Shown: positions 45,801 through 58,356 of the stretch, one piece after another | Layout: each line of letters opens with the position of its first letter | How positions within the stretch are numbered: the stretch's first letter is position 1 | NCBI GenBank assembly: GCA_029747015.1 | Contig: JAKOGI010000443.1 | Span: 82,501 to 146,500, forward strand | Reading direction: 5' to 3' | DNA length: 64,000 nt | Source: Carnegiea gigantea | Taxonomy: Eukaryota; Streptophyta; Magnoliopsida; Caryophyllales; Cactaceae | Notes under the pieces: model-generated | What the model was told of the DNA's origin: nothing | What the model saw: the letters and a program-made list of their open reading frames with translations, nothing else | Databases searched by the model: none | Program-made: the position numbers and the translations under genes

Positions 45801-46800
45801 GAATTTCTACACATTGATATTTTTCTATGCTTCTTATAGGGATTAAATGTTAAAGGATTTCAAGGTAAGATATGATTTTAAATTTATTATACGCCTCGAT
45901 TGGTTCCTTTTCTTTGTATCCTTTTTACAATGTTCAGTTCACTTCCCTGAAGGAATAAAGCCTTATGAATGGGCAATCGAAAAAATGCATGGTTGTTGGA
46001 GAGACTATAAATTAAGTTGAAGGCGGCTTTCATGGTAGAAGTCATGATGAAGAAATTAGCAGAAAGCTAGAACACATATCACTTGAAATATGGGCCAAGT
46101 TAGTAGAGTATTGGGAGTTAGTCAAGGAAAAGTTCATTTTCTACTCCTAATAATATTTGAAGTCATATTTTTTCTGAATAATGCAAAAATTTATTTGATT
46201 TGACCATTAATCATTTAGGCTAGAACTAAAATAGGAGTTGAAAGTCAAGGCAATAACAAAATATGTCACTATAGAGGGACAAAGATTTTTACACGTGTAC
46301 ATGCTAAAAAAGAGGTACTGTTTATACTCTATTTATACTATAGCTCATTTTGACTTGAGCTAACTAATTTTGTATTTCACTTGTTCTTGGTAAAAAGCAA
46401 TAAGACATATAAGGTTACAATACGGTTGAACATCCACACGCCAAAGGAAGCTATAAAACTTAGTGATGCTTTGATTAGTGTGAAGGTATGAGTTTTTATT
46501 TTTCTTTAGTTTGCTTATTCGTTTTATTTCTTTTTGCTAATGTTTAACATTGTAGGGAGCAATTAAAAATGAATTATCATGTGTTGAAGAAGGTTTAAGT
46601 GATGATAGTTGAGATGAAATTTTCAAAAAAGTTGTTGGAGAAGATAAGTATGGTTATGCTAAGACCTTTGGGAATGGCATTAAAGTTCCTTGTGCAATCT
46701 CTAAAAGGTGCGCTTTGGAGGAAGAGCAAACTAAGAGAAGGACAATCGAGTAAGAACAAAAAAAAAAGTCAAGAGTAGACTAAAAATTTGGAGAAGAAAC

Positions 46801-47110
46801 TTAGATATGTCGCTAATTTGGCGAAAGTGCCTTTGAAGCACTAGGTAATCCTATGAGATATTTCATTAGTCATTTGTTTTTATATTCTATAGATTATGAA
46901 AATTCTTTTGCTAAATTGATATGTTATAGCATGATAGGAGCAAAGGGGATTAAGAGAATGAGAGAGTGATTGTTAGTTTAGGTGATTAGTTTCTTTGGCT
47001 ATAATATGTTTAATTATATTGTATGTTTGATAACTTGAGGAGTGATTCAAGGTTTAGGTGATTAGTTGCTTAGATTGGAATATGTACAGATAATGAGAGA
47101 TAACATAGTG
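46801..47110 (+). other. CACTA sequence before LTR insertion
   Basis: Non-coding, with a direct repeat of about 20 bases around AGGTGATTAGTT (46,979 and 47,056). It ends ATAGTG at the LTR border. The TAGTG there does not extend into the CACTA terminal repeat. Confidence 0.5.
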
Positions 47111-50100
47111 TGTAATAACCCGACCCTAACCCATATTTATTTATTTAAATCATATTTATTTATTTAATTAATCATGTTTATTCATTTAATTTATCATGTT
47201 TATGGATTTAATCACTCATGGTTATTTTTGTTTAACCAAATCATGTTTATTAATTCAATTACTCTCAATTTATATATTTATCGAATTACCTTATGTCATT
47301 TAAATTTTCTGCTTTTATTTATCATATTTAATCATCCCGGTTGGGGGATATTTTATTTGGGTCCCATTTTGCAATTCAAGTTTCATTGATTGTTAATTCA
47401 AGTTTTGTTGATTAATTAAATATCAGGTGAATCGATAGTAGGCCTCGATAATTATGGTTTAAAAAATTATTATTATTATGATTATTATTGTAATTATTAT
47501 TGTTGTTGTTATTATTGTTATTATTATTACTATTATTATTGTTTTTATAACCTTGCAAAAATTTAATTTTGAGTTACGCAAAAGTGCTGTTGTTACGAAG
47601 CGCTTTATTCCCTAACCCAAGTTATTTCAGCCCAATTTGAAACCTTACAAGTTTACATGTTAACCTAACTAATTATTATGATTAAGCCTAACCATGGTTA
47701 GGGAAAATCATTCTTTTTGAGCTATAAATTCAGCCAAGCATGAGACAAGTCAAAAAAATACAATAAACTCACCCACATCTCTCTCTCCTCTCTCACTTTA
47801 CACAGCAAGCCCCCCTCCCTCAAGTTGCTACTGCTGTTGGTGTTTTCAAGCCAGCCCTGGTTACCTCTGATGCCCCCGACATCCTAGTACTACTAGCCAC
47901 CATCCCCACTTCTCAAAACAACCAAGCATCACCACCATCTCTACTTTTTCTAAGCTCAAAGTGGGTAATCTTGAACTTGATCTCATCGGTTTTGATTTTT
48001 ATTTTAGTTTTGATTGTTGTTTTGATGTTTGTGATCATTGATCATGATGTTTTGATAAGAAATAAGAGTTAGTTTGGTGTTGATCATGGTGGAGTTGAGC
48101 TTGAATCATGCTAGGGTTTAGGGATGATCATGTTCATGTAAGCTTAAGTTAAAACCATGTTTATGGATTGATTTGCATTTGATTTTGTAACTTTTTGGTT
48201 TTATTGATGATTATGATGATGTTTTTGGTGATTTGGAATGATTTCAAGTAAGGATTTGTGTGAAAAAAGAGGGAAAACCTAAAATAGTGAGGGTTGAAAA
48301 TTTCAGAAAAACAAGGCAGATTTCGGGATTAAACTAGTAATGATCGGCCCATTGGGAAAATTATAATTTTTGGTGGGTAGATAGTTCAGTGTGTTAGCTT
48401 TCAAATGGATTTGGAATCGCCATAATCTAATATCTATGGAAAACATTATGGTCGTCTTACCAAAACTGTGCAGAATGGATGAAAACTGACACACTTGTGT
48501 TTTGCCCCCATTTTGGAAACCCTATTGCGGGAATCAGATTTTGTGTTGTAAATGAAAGTTTTTTAGGACTTCTTAATCTTTTCATATTGGGGTTTTAGGT
48601 CTCCATTTGAGGTCTAGGGTGAAAATTATGAATTTTTGAATTGAACTAACGTGCTTTGGTGCAAATTAGGCTGTTATTGCAATTTCTGTGCAACGTATAC
48701 TCAGAGAAAAATTCAGAAAATTTTACTATAGATTGTCCATATTATTTTTGAATTTCTTATAAGATTTCCTGAATTTTTGGTTGAGTATTTTGAGTTTGGT
48801 GATTTTTGAAAATATTTTGAGTAATTGTGCAAAGAGCAATAATAAAGATTAAGAGAGATTTATCATGCACTCCTTTTATGTATTTTGGGCCAAGAAAGGT
48901 CATTTAAGGGCGAAATGAATATTCATGGACTTTCATGGAGCTTGTAGCTTGATTAATGAGAAAGAAGAAGACAAGTATACAATTTAGGAGCTTATTTATG
49001 AGCTTTGAATTATTTATGGATTTTACAAAGAAAATACCAAGTTTAGTGAGCTTAATAACTTCTATTGAGTTCAATGATTCATTTGGGGTGGAATTCTATA
49101 TCTAATGGATTTATGAATGAAATATGAGAAGTGGGGAGAGTTGTGACTCAAAAACTATATTTATCAGACCAAGTCATTGTAGTTTATGCTATTTTAAACC
49201 AAGATATATCTCTCTCGACCTCAAGCCTTTATTACTTACTCAATTCAGAATGTATCAAATGTATTTATCAAGTCAATCTAGTGTATTAGTTGTTATCTTG
49301 AACCAAACTATACATTAGCGAGCCTTAAACCCGTGTCAGCAACCAATTTCAGAAAAGGCCACAACCACTCTCTCAATTGTCACTATAAAGGCCTTTTCCT
49401 TTGTAATTTCATTTATCTCATTGTGGACTATTTTTACTTTCATTTACTTTATTTCGAATTTAATTACTTTTATTAATTCAATTTTGAAGTTACATTAAAA
49501 TATCCAAGTTATGTATGCCATTTAATTACTCAATTTCTATTATACATACTTTTACTTACTCAATTATGTGATTAAGAATCATTTACTGGCTACACATACC
49601 TATAATGACATTTATGAAATACAGTCGATGCCTAGTTGTCATTCCCCATTATGCATAAGTGTTATCAAGTCAGAATATATTTATCAAATCAAATGACATT
49701 TTTAAAGACTCAAGGTACATCCATTGCCTGTATCTTCAGAAAGCAAAACATGTTTATAAAATTACAACTCTTAATGAGTTTATCAATGAATATGTTTATA
49801 CAATGATTTGCCATTGAACTTGTGACTCCGTCAGTTATCATCTATAGGGCGTCAGCCGATCATTTACCCGCATGGATTTAGGGAAACTCTTGATTAGATT
49901 GGCAAGTGTACACTTATGTATAGATCATATCATTGCAAAGGGTTCACATCCAGATAATAATGAGCAATTCAGTTTCACATTATTTTCATTTTCATTGTTA
50001 TTGCGAACCAAATGAATTACAAAAGTTGGTATCCATCAACAGTGTTTCTATTCTCATTTTACAATACAGGAATGCATGTATTGAGTTTTTGCTCACATAT

Positions 50101-50506
50101 TCGAATTGTTTTCATGTTTTCCATTTTAGGTGATGAACTGTCACATGTTTATCCTTTTAGCAAGTCCTTTTGGAAGTCATCAGATGCTCATAGTGGATTC
50201 AACATAGCATGAATGTTCGGATCGACCTCACGGTCAAGTTGGGTCTATATTCAATATACTTGTATAATGTGGAGTGCGTGTTAGCACATGGTATGATTAA
50301 GCCGATAGTATTAAAGTTGAGCTGTTATGGACTTTAATCTTGAAGCGTTTCAGTTTTATAGATTTTATGATTGTGAATGTGAGTTGCAAGATTAAATGAT
50401 TTTAGTGAGCCTTGTCCTTATCAGGACGGCGATAGCACCTTCTATTATTAAGTCTTCCACAGCAGTTTTTCGTAAATCATATCATTAGTATTTTGGGGGC
50501 GTTACA
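47111..50506 (+). mobile_element. 5' LTR of chromovirus-type element, 3.4 kb
   Basis: It starts TGTAATAACCCGACCC and ends GCGTTACA, followed by GATT and the primer site. Its first 1,040 bases match 63,063-64,000. A TATA box, CTATAAAT, lies at 47,722-47,729, followed by a pyrimidine-rich start region and the leader. At 3,396 bp it is long for the group. The TGTAATA(A)CCCGACC start is common in Tekay/Del-type plant chromoviruses. Confidence 0.9.
47463..47545. repeat. ATT/GTT microsatellite in LTR
   Basis: An imperfect trinucleotide run. The 3' LTR carries a shorter version at 63,403-63,447. Confidence 0.85.
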
Positions 50507-50510
50507 GATT

Positions 50511-50522
50511 TGGTATCAGAGC
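50511..50522 (+). other. Primer-binding site, initiator tRNA-Met type
   Basis: TGGTATCAGAGC, the standard complement of the 3' end of plant initiator tRNA-Met, 4 bases after the LTR end. Confidence 0.95.
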
Positions 50523-51655
50523 TAAGGTTTTAAGGACCACTGTGAGCTATCAAGTGTTTATGAGTTAGCTACCAAAGTGTGTATGAGTTATGTTGGACCA
50601 GTTAAATGAGCTCTTGACTATAAGTTCATATGTATAGCCATATATGGAGTGACTCTAAGTTCATATGTATGAGCATTTCCATTTGGGTGACTTAATCATT
50701 TAGTAATATTCTGAGATTCAATCATTACCAAAGTGGAGTGTGGAACCATTTGGGTCACTTGTTAGTGAGGCATGCTCTCATTTATCTGGGAGTTGCATTG
50801 TATGTTTCATTTCTCTTATTTGTTTAAATTTTTGCAATCATGTAGTCCGGGTGTGTGCTCCGTTGAGATATGAACTCCGGCATGTAAAGTGCTTCTCTCC
50901 ATTTCAGGTATCTATTGCAAGGCTTTAAGCCTGGGTTTTACTCAGTTTTTAGGCGGAACTGTACCCATTTTGCCCCAGGATTTAAGAGTCTTATTGAGGC
51001 ATGTTAATATATGGTTGAAACCCAATGTGGGGATGCCATTTATAACTTTTTAAGGGATTAATGCAGTGTTAAGTTAGATGTAAATCTCTAGATAAGGAAA
51101 TGCCTTGTGAGCCAATATCTTTGAGGTGAACTAGTATGAGAAAAACACTACAATGAGTGCTTATATATGGTGATAACAATTAGTAGCTTAAGGCGTGCTA
51201 ATTGGCATTATATGTGTAGTAAATGTAAGATTAAGCTGCCATGTATAGGAACTATCTGGTCTTGATGCTAAGACCTTACCTCATTAATGCTCCCATTACT
51301 TTTTGTCGTTGACTTATTTTTGCCCTAGCTACCTTGAATTGTTCAAAGATATCATTTCTTTGTCACTAACACTCTCTTGATTTTTAAGAGAGTGTTTATA
51401 AAAAAAAACCTCGCATGTGGTCTGTGGGAAGTCCTTTAAACACAACTCAACAACCTTTCTTATAGGCGATTCAAACTCGGACAATCATAATCATTTAATT
51501 CTCTGTTTCTATACTGGAGCCTGTAATGACCCCCAATATGCATTACTGTATGATTTGCAGTTCTTCCTACGTATATTTAACCCATTCTACTTATAATTCA
51601 GCCATCACTATGTTCATATTTTTACTGTCATCTGCTTTAACTCCTTGCTTATTGT
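50523..51655 (+). other. Decayed gag region of the chromovirus-type element
   Basis: It lies where leader and gag should be. I find no recognisable gag motif, only short frames. The nested compound element begins at 51,656. Confidence 0.4.
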
Positions 51656-52966
51656 TGTGAATTTCCGTAAGTGCACAGTTTATCGTTGTACGAATTACGG
51701 GTATCGTCCTCAGGGATGTGTGTGAAATTAGATTACTAATTATCTATGTTAATAAAATACAACCTAAATAAACTAAACCGACAATAGCCATAGACTAATC
51801 ACTATAACAATTAAACTAATCCTGAAAATAGTAATTGAGGCAAGTATCGGAGCACAGAAAAGGAGAGCGTGATAATTGCAACAACCCACGGAAATTCTAT
51901 GCCAAAGCCCAAACGTCTGACTTTAATTGAGCGACAACTAGAATAAACTACAATTTCAGAATTCAAAGGATTGAATCTGAAGCTAAAAAAATGAGAGCAA
52001 AATAAGAGAACAAGCCCTAACATCTTCATCATTCATTCATTGCATCAGCATCGCTAAACTCAAGCCAACGAAGCAGAGAAAAATCATAGCAGCAGAGCAG
52101 CAGCATCACTAACGCAGTAACAACAAATTCACACAAATCAACCTTAATGGAACGGAAATGAAGCAGAGCAGTAGGGATGGGGGAAACCACGAAACCGAAA
52201 TAGAACAAAACTAGAGGAAAGAAATCAGAACCACAATTATTACTCAAGCCAACGATCCACAATTCACTGATACGAATTGCAAGCCAAACAAACAAATCTG
52301 ACAACCGAAAATCAAAATTGATGAATAACTTCGAACCCTAAAACAATTCGAACAAAATCCCTAATTTTCTAGAAAACCGGAATTTAATACTACCCTAAAC
52401 TTGAACCCCTAAACTCAAACTCCAAACCCGAAATCATACCCCCAATTGCGTTTTGTAGTCCAGATGTGGTTCGTTCAACCATTGGAGGTGCCGGTAATTG
52501 GACCGCCCCGAGTTGAATGTGCTGAGTGAATGCAAAAGAAGAGAGAACGACCATGCTCTGATTCGAAGCAATTGGACCGCCATGGCCATTTGGATTCGGA
52601 GATGAAGAAGAAGAGAAGAAGCAACTCAGGGGAGCTGGTTTCTGGTTTGGGGGAGTCGAAAGAGTAGAGAGAGAGTGAAAGGTGAAGGCGGGAAATAAGG
52701 ACCGGGTCATGCGATTAGCGCGTGACCGGGTTTTATTTATTTTTTTTATGTTGTTTTTTTTTCCCTCTTTTGGTTTGGGTTTGAATTCATTTGGCCCAAT
52801 TCTTCGATTTTTAGCATTCCTTCATCTTTTTTGCTTATTTTTACCCGAATTATTCAATACCTACAAAACAAAATAAAATCAAATAAAAACCTAAAAATAA
52901 CCATTATTTCGAGCATAAATTAGGTACAAAGGTACTGTAAAAAATAGCATATTTTTGGTGCAAACA
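51656..52966 (-). mobile_element. LTR-A (3' LTR) of nested gag-only compound element
   Basis: In element orientation it starts TGTTTGCACC at 52,966 and ends GGAAATTCACA at 51,656; 1,311 bp. It matches LTR-B at about 95% by eye, mostly transitions. The polypurine tract lies directly upstream. Confidence 0.9.
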
Positions 52967-52982
52967 AATACCCCCACACCAA
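52967..52982 (-). other. Polypurine tract of nested element
   Basis: TTGGTGTGGGGGTATT directly before the LTR start. The same tract stands before LTR-B at 58,372-58,357. Confidence 0.75.
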
Positions 52983-54037
52983 AGTTTTGCTCATCCTCGA
53001 GGAAAACAAAACTAAATAATCTAGAAAAGAAATTAAAAGCCTAACTCACTTTCGTAGAAATCATGGTTGCACTTAGCATGTGTAATAAGCCCTTTAAACC
53101 CCTAGATTACCCTAGTGGATGAGTAAGGTCTCGTGAGGGTTTACAAAAGATTTACCCACAAAATCTATAAAAAGAAAACAAAAATCAAAAATCAAAAATC
53201 TTTTTTTTTTTTTTCAAAAACTAATATGCACAAAACTAGGAAAAGACATATACACATTCTAATTAATTAAATCACCCACATAGGACAGATCTTAGCATGC
53301 ATATAAACATAATGTACCCATCAAGACTCTCTACCTCATGAATGACAACAAAGCCCTAATGTTTCACCCCACTGTACATTGAGACTTGATATCCACCCCA
53401 GTGCTCGAGTGCAAGTGTATCATCATCCTAGGGCTCAGGTTTACCAAAATCAAACTCAATCCCACTTAACTGACATAAGTTACATTATTGACTTATCAAC
53501 ATAGGAAGCAAGTTTTTCTAGTAACAGTATTGCCTTAAAGGGTAACACCCAGTAGCGCATGCCTCAAAGGGTTACTTGTCATTCCAAATTTATTCCATTT
53601 CTTTTTTCAATTCTTTCTTTTTTTTCAGTTTTTCTTTTCCATTTTTTTCATTTTTTTTTTTCTTTTTTTCATTCAGTTTTTTTTTCTTTTTTTTTTCCAA
53701 AGTAATTGTGTCAAAAACAAGTGAGAGAGCCAATCATAGAAAACTAAGACCTTAAGACAATGAGGATGAAATAAATAGGGATTGGATCACACAGCAATAA
53801 TAAACAAATGAGGAAATTAGGGCTAAGAATGACACACCGAGGACAGAGACCTAACATGCACATCATGCGTATGTACAGGCTAACAATCAAAGTACATGGA
53901 ATTTAAGCTGATTAGGAAAGTACAAAGGTTCCCCAAAAATAAAACAAAATCTTTTTGGATTTTCAAAGATTTTTCAAAATTTTTTTCAATTTTTGTTTTC
54001 TTCAAAATTTTTTTTTTAAAAAATTTTTTCTAAGTTT
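52983..54037 (-). other. 3' UTR of nested element
   Basis: Non-coding. It includes a T/C-rich tract at 53,595-53,700 and A/T tracts at 53,940-54,030. It is repeated at 58,373-59,440. Confidence 0.65.
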
Positions 54038-54078
54038 CCTCACCCCCACACCAAAATCGCACAATGTCCTCATTGCGA
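54038..54078 (-). promoter_or_regulatory. Hairpin plus polypurine-like module, nested element
   Basis: On the minus strand CGCAATG and CATTGTG pair around AGGA (one G-T pair), then TGGTGTGGGGGTGAGG follows. It is the counterpart of 2,741-2,779 and 11,340-11,301, with different bases in the stem but the same fold. Confidence 0.5.
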
Positions 54079-54266
54079 GCGAAAAGAAACTACAAAGAAA
54101 GAAAAAAAAACTAAAAAGAAAAATGAATACATAAAAAAGACTAAGACTCAAAAAGAAGAAAATGGCATGACTCGAAAACTCAAAAAATAAAACAACAAAA
54201 ATCAACAAAGCAACAAATATATACAAACGAAAACAAAATAAAAATAGATAAAAGGAACGTTTATAC

Positions 54267-54347
54267 CAGGTCGGTGCAGAATACACCTAAGCTATAGCCT
54301 CGTGAAATGTGCGTAGATAGAGGTCTATGGAGCATCAGCCACTCCAT
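54267..54347 (-). promoter_or_regulatory. Conserved hairpin block after ORF2, nested element
   Basis: The 21 bases at 54,347-54,327 (ATGGAG stem, TGGCTGATG loop, CTCCAT stem) are identical to 1,686-1,706 of E1. AGCTTAGGT and CTGCACC follow in both. Confidence 0.55.
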
Positions 54348-54399
54348 ATCAAATGAAATCGCTACTGAAATCAATCCCAATAAAGCGCAAAGTAGCTTG

Positions 54400-55365
54400 T
54401 CAAACCAAAAGACCAACTCTCGATAAAATTAACACAATGAACATGAGAAAGTTGGTACCCAAATAGAGTACATCCACCACAATAATGCAGCACAAGTAAT
54501 GGGCCCGTTTCAACTTGTCAAATAGGTGGGCCCAACAGGAAAGAGGTAACATAATCAAAAGTGTCAGGAAGTGGGTCATCGGCCTAGAAATGTAATCATC
54601 ATGAATGACCGGTTTAGGCAAATCAAAGGGTCCTAAGTCCACAAGTCCCTTAAGGTCAATTTGTGTATGAGTCTGGTCTAAATCAAAATTTTCAGTGGCA
54701 ATGGTCTTAGACTCAACAAAGTCAGATTTGCAAGATTCAAAGAGGAGGTCAGCTTGAATGGGGTCAAAAGAAAAAGATTCATATTCAACACGCAGATTTA
54801 CTTCCCACCCCACATGGACATCAAAAGTGAATGAGTCCTATTCAACAGAAAATGACTCATGAGGTATTAGAGGGTCAAAAGAGAATGATTCATATTCAAT
54901 ACAAAAACCCTCACCAGGACTTGTAGTAATATCAAACCTACATGAAAAAAATTCATATTCCATAGACAGAATATCATCATCAAAGTCCAAAATGGCGGGT
55001 TCAATGTCCTTTTCACGTGACTCCTGTGAAATAATATTTGAGTCATCTAAATCATGAAGCTCAACTACAGATGGGATGCTCATATCTAACTCACTAGTAT
55101 GCTCAGATTCCTGACCCTCCTCAGACTCAGAAGATTCATCAAAAATAGTAGGTGAGTCGGCATAAACTAGGACATTTTCAGTGACATCTATATGGGAGGT
55201 AGTGTGGGGTATAAGGTCGGGAGATAGACACATAGAGAGGTCATCCTCTTGTTCTAGACTAGGCAAAGACAGATCACCATTCAAGCTAGACCTAGAATGA
55301 TAAGAGGGTTCAAAATTCTCATAAAGACTAACTTCAGATTTAGGAGATCGTAAACTAGAGTCAGG
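54400..55365 (-). pseudogene. ORF2 of nested element, open except one TAG
   Basis: It continues the gag frame directly after TAG 55,368-55,366 and runs to TGA at 54,402-54,400, with one more TAG at 54,840-54,838. The product would be acidic, with several copies of a motif like EYESFSFDP (near 54,890 and 54,780). It ends with a hydrophobic stretch, FLTLLIMLPLSCWA and CCIIVVDVLYLG, that could span a membrane. No known domain was recognised. Its place, phase and hydrophobic end parallel 1,053-1,607 of E1. It may be a gag extension made by readthrough, or a separate product of the element. Confidence 0.6.
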
Positions 55366-55968
55366 CTAATTACAATTCTCCTTGCTCTGGTTGACACAGT
55401 GAGAATATTCAGTAATTTGCACTTTCATGGTCGCTACCATTTTAACAGTCAATTCATTAATTCTCTTCTCAACACTAGCACATTGAGCATCAAAATAGTC
55501 ACGATATGGACAAGAACAAGCATCATGAGTAGAACATTCACAATAATCGCACCAAATAGGAGGCACAGAAGCATAAGAGGAGTCATACGAATCTATAAAA
55601 GAACCTCGGGAGTAAGGATTAGCATAAAAAGTAGACTCAGCATGAGTTGGGTATTTGAAATTCATTTTAGCTTGTTCAAACTCATAAATATCCCAAGCTA
55701 ACCTTTCAAAGAAATCCCAAACCTCATCTTGAAATCTAGACAATAGTCCTAGCAAACCCCCTGAGCACATGGACTCAACAATACCCCTAAATTCCGCATT
55801 TAGACCCAAAACAATGACCTCACAAATTTTCCATTCCTCAAAAGTTTGATTCAACTGAGCACGGTAATCATCTAGTCTAGACAAATAACGCCAGAAAGAT
55901 TCATGCTCATATTGTGGGAATTTAAACACTGGCATTCTTGAATTCTTTTTTTTTCCTTTGTTTTGCAA
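55366..55968 (-). CDS. gag of nested gag-only element
   Basis: An intact 200-codon frame from ATG 55,968 to TAG 55,366. Residues 1-15 are basic. The capsid-like part follows with FWRYLSRLDDYRAQL and EEWKICEVI, then VESMCSGG and WDFFERLAWDIYEFEQ, the form of the Retrotrans_gag end in the Athila/Tat group (usual form: AWEFLEELAE). A short Cys-His segment, WCDYCECSTHDACSCP at about residues 139-154, stands where the zinc knuckle should be. No pol follows, so the element depends on others for copying. E1 (587-1,049) is a decayed relative. No promoter was fixed; the LTR to the right (LTR-B) is the 5' LTR for this copy. Confidence 0.75.
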   Translation of the reverse strand: MQNKGKKKNSRMPVFKFPQYEHESFWRYLSRLDDYRAQLNQTFEEWKICEVIVLGLNAEFRGIVESMCSGGLLGLLSRFQDEVWDFFERLAWDIYEFEQAKMNFKYPTHAESTFYANPYSRGSFIDSYDSSYASVPPIWCDYCECSTHDACSCPYRDYFDAQCASVEKRINELTVKMVATMKVQITEYSHCVNQSKENCN

Positions 55969-57018
55969 TTTTTTTCAGATTTTTTTTTAAAGATTTTTGT
56001 TTTTTGGGATCTTCTAAATTTTTTTTGTGACACTATGAACAAATTAGGCACTAAAACAAAAACAAGAGACTCAAATAATGAAAGAAACAAACTAAACTAA
56101 TAAAAATAAAACTATGTTACCAAAAGAGAAGCAAAACACAAAAGACTCAATCAAGAAGTGTCATAACACTAAAAGCCAAAGAGGAGCACAAGCACAAAGC
56201 TTGTACACCAATTTTTTTTTTTTTTTGGTTCTTATTTTTGGGGTTTTTTTTTTTTTATTTTTGCTTTCAAAACAAAGGAGTGAATCAAAGCTAAAAATAA
56301 TCCACAAACAGATTATGATAAAATCTAAAACAAAAAACACAACGACAAACAAACTAAACAAAAAAAAGTAGAAAATAAATAATACCAAAACAACCCAATT
56401 CTAAAAATAAAATTAAAACAAAAAATAAGATTCCTAAAATTGGAACCAAATATACAGCAAAGTCCACATAGTCACAAGGGACATAACTCTAATTTGTTTC
56501 GAATTTTTTCTGTCCCCAAACAGTGTAGAAAAATGCAAACAGAAAATTACTTTTGAAATTCACAAAAAAATCTAAACAGTCCCAAAAATGCCAGAAAAAT
56601 TCATATAGCCTCTAAAAATATGCTAAATCTATGAAAAATATCAAAACAAGCAGAATCTAACTAGAATCCACCCAGAAAATTCAAACAAATGCTGAAAAGA
56701 AGAAAAAAACCTGAACTTTGTTTTTTGGGGTTTCCTGTACAAATACTAAATGGGTTAGTATTTATGTTGTTCCAATAGTAAATTAAAAATCAAAACGAAA
56801 CTAATTTGAACCAAGAGCTAAAGCTTCACTCAATTCAAAAATCAAAAATAATCTAAATGAACTTACTAACACTAAACCACGAATGAAACTAATACTAAAA
56901 ATTGGAATGAAATTAACGAACTAACACTAACCAAACACTCAATCAAAAACAAGCAAAACTAAAATGAAAATGGCCCAATCGATTCGGATAACTACGCAAC
57001 CAAATTTCAAAACGCCAT
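55969..57018 (-). other. 5' leader of nested element
   Basis: About 1 kb of non-coding sequence with long T-runs (minus strand A-runs) at 55,970-56,030 and 56,210-56,262. No introns or other signals were identified. Confidence 0.6.
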
Positions 57019-57035
57019 CCTCGGCAACGGCGCCA
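57019..57035 (-). other. Primer-binding site of nested element
   Basis: TGGCGCCGTTGCCGAGG on the minus strand, 9 bases inside LTR-B. It is close to the common Athila-group site. Confidence 0.9.
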
Positions 57036-57044
57036 AAAACTTGG

Positions 57045-58356
57045 TGTGAATTTCCACAAGCGTACAGTTTATCATTGTACGAATTACGGGTATTGTCCTC
57101 AGGGATGTGTATGAAATTAGACTACTAATTATCTATGTTAATAAAATACAACTCAAATAAACTAAACCGACAATAGCCATAGACTAAACACTATAACAAT
57201 TAAACTAATCCTGAAAATAGCAATTCAGGCAAGCATCAGAGCACAGAAAAGGAGAGCGTGATAATTGCAACAACCCATGGAAATTCTATGCCAAAGCCCA
57301 AATGTCTGACTTTAATTGAGCGACAACTAGAACAAACTACAATTTTCAGAATTCAGATGATTGAATCTGAAGCAACAAAAATGAGAGCAAAATAAGAGAA
57401 CAAGCCCTAACATCTTCACCATTCATTCATTGCATCAGCATGACTAAACTCAAGCCAACGAAGCAGAGCAAAATCAGAACAGCAGAGCAGCAGCATCACT
57501 AACACAGTAACAACAAATTCACACAAATCAACCTTAATGGAACTGAAATGAAGCAGAGCAGTAGGGATGGGGGAAACCACGAAACTGAAATAGAGCAAAA
57601 CCAGAGGAAAGAAATCAAAACCACAATTGTTACTCAAGCCAACGATCCACAATTCACTGATATGAATTGCAAGCCAAACAAACAAATCTGACAACCGAAA
57701 ATCAAAATTGATGAACAACTTCGAACCCTAAAACAATTCGAACAAAATCCCTAATTTTCTAGAAAACTGGAATTTAATACTATCCTAAAATTGAACCCAT
57801 AAACTCGAACTCCCAGCCCGAAATCATACCCCCAATTGCGTTTTGTAATCCGGATGTGGTTCGTTCAACCGTTGAAGGTGCCGGTAATTGGACCGCCCCG
57901 CGTTGAATGGGCTGAGTGAATGCAAAAGAAGAGAAAATGGCCATGCTCTGATTCGAAGCAATTGGACCGCCATAGCCGTTTAGATTCGGAGATGACGAAG
58001 AAGAGAAGAAGCAACTCAGGGGAGGCAGTTTCTGGTTTGGGGGAGTCGAAAGAGCAGAGAGAGAGTGAAAGGGGAAGGCGGGAAATAAGGACCGGGTCAT
58101 GCAATTAGCGCGTGGCCGGGTTTTATTTATTTTTTTTGTGTTGTTTTTTTTCCCCTCTTTTGGTTTGGGTTTGAATTCATTTGGCCCAATTCTTCAATTG
58201 TTAGCATTCCTTCATCTTTTTCGCTTATTTTTACCCGAATTATTCAATACCTACAAAACAAAATAAAATCAAATAAAAAGCTAAAAATAACCATTATTTT
58301 GAGCATAAATTAGGTACAAAGGTACTAAAAAAAATAGCATATTTTTGGTACAAACA
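57045..58356 (-). mobile_element. LTR-B, shared middle LTR of compound element
   Basis: 1,312 bp. It serves as 5' LTR for the internal region to its left and as 3' LTR for the partial internal region to its right. It has a polypurine tract on its right and a primer site on its left. Confidence 0.9.

Larger units (their letters stand above)
42037..46800 (+). pseudogene. CACTA second gene, Transposase_24 type, interrupted
   Basis: A possible first exon is MSYKKIDR at 42,044, followed by GTAAGAGG. Further exons: about 43,000-43,345, with basic sequence, QIYTMIGCF and IDWRNLNTRKKIHLWVEVK, ending at a GTATAT donor; 45,841-45,867 with a GTAAG donor; and from 45,945 (FPEGIKPYEWAIEKMHGCWRDYK). A block near 46,240-46,290 has NKICHYRGTKIF-like residues, and the last exon from 46,558 reads GAIKNELSCVEEG and GEDKYGYAKTFGNG. 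These match the Plant transposase (Ptta/En/Spm) family, the TNPA-like partner gene of CACTA elements. A solo LTR sits in the middle intron. Stops show that it is dead. Confidence 0.7.
28947..47110 (+). mobile_element. CACTA (En/Spm) transposon, left end to LTR insertion
   Basis: It starts with CACTACC at 28,947, inside the Tat integrase, preceded by ATT as a possible 3-bp duplication. The coding parts TNP2, DUF4216 and Transposase_24 lie in order to the right. The right terminal repeat is not found before the LTR insertion at 47,111, so it should lie beyond the window, after the LTR element. The element is swollen by several insertions. Confidence 0.8.

Noticed and set aside
47106..47110. TAGTG abutting the 5' LTR, as a possible CACTA right end.
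   Set aside because: The preceding bases do not match the complement of CACTACCTAAAAAAA, and no subterminal GGTAA motifs are near.
52029..52304. A hydrophobic frame in LTR-A, also present in LTR-B (57,416-57,718).
   Set aside because: No known family and no start context; it is explained by LTR duplication and not by coding constraint.
52390..52710. A 106-codon frame on the minus strand in LTR-A, matched by one of equal length in LTR-B (57,780-58,100).
   Set aside because: The two differ at roughly one residue in six, although the DNA is about 95% alike, so most changes alter the protein. That is not purifying selection. It is LTR sequence that happens to be open.
56114..56388. Lys- and Phe-rich frames on both strands.
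   Set aside because: They come from T-runs in the 5' leader of the nested element.
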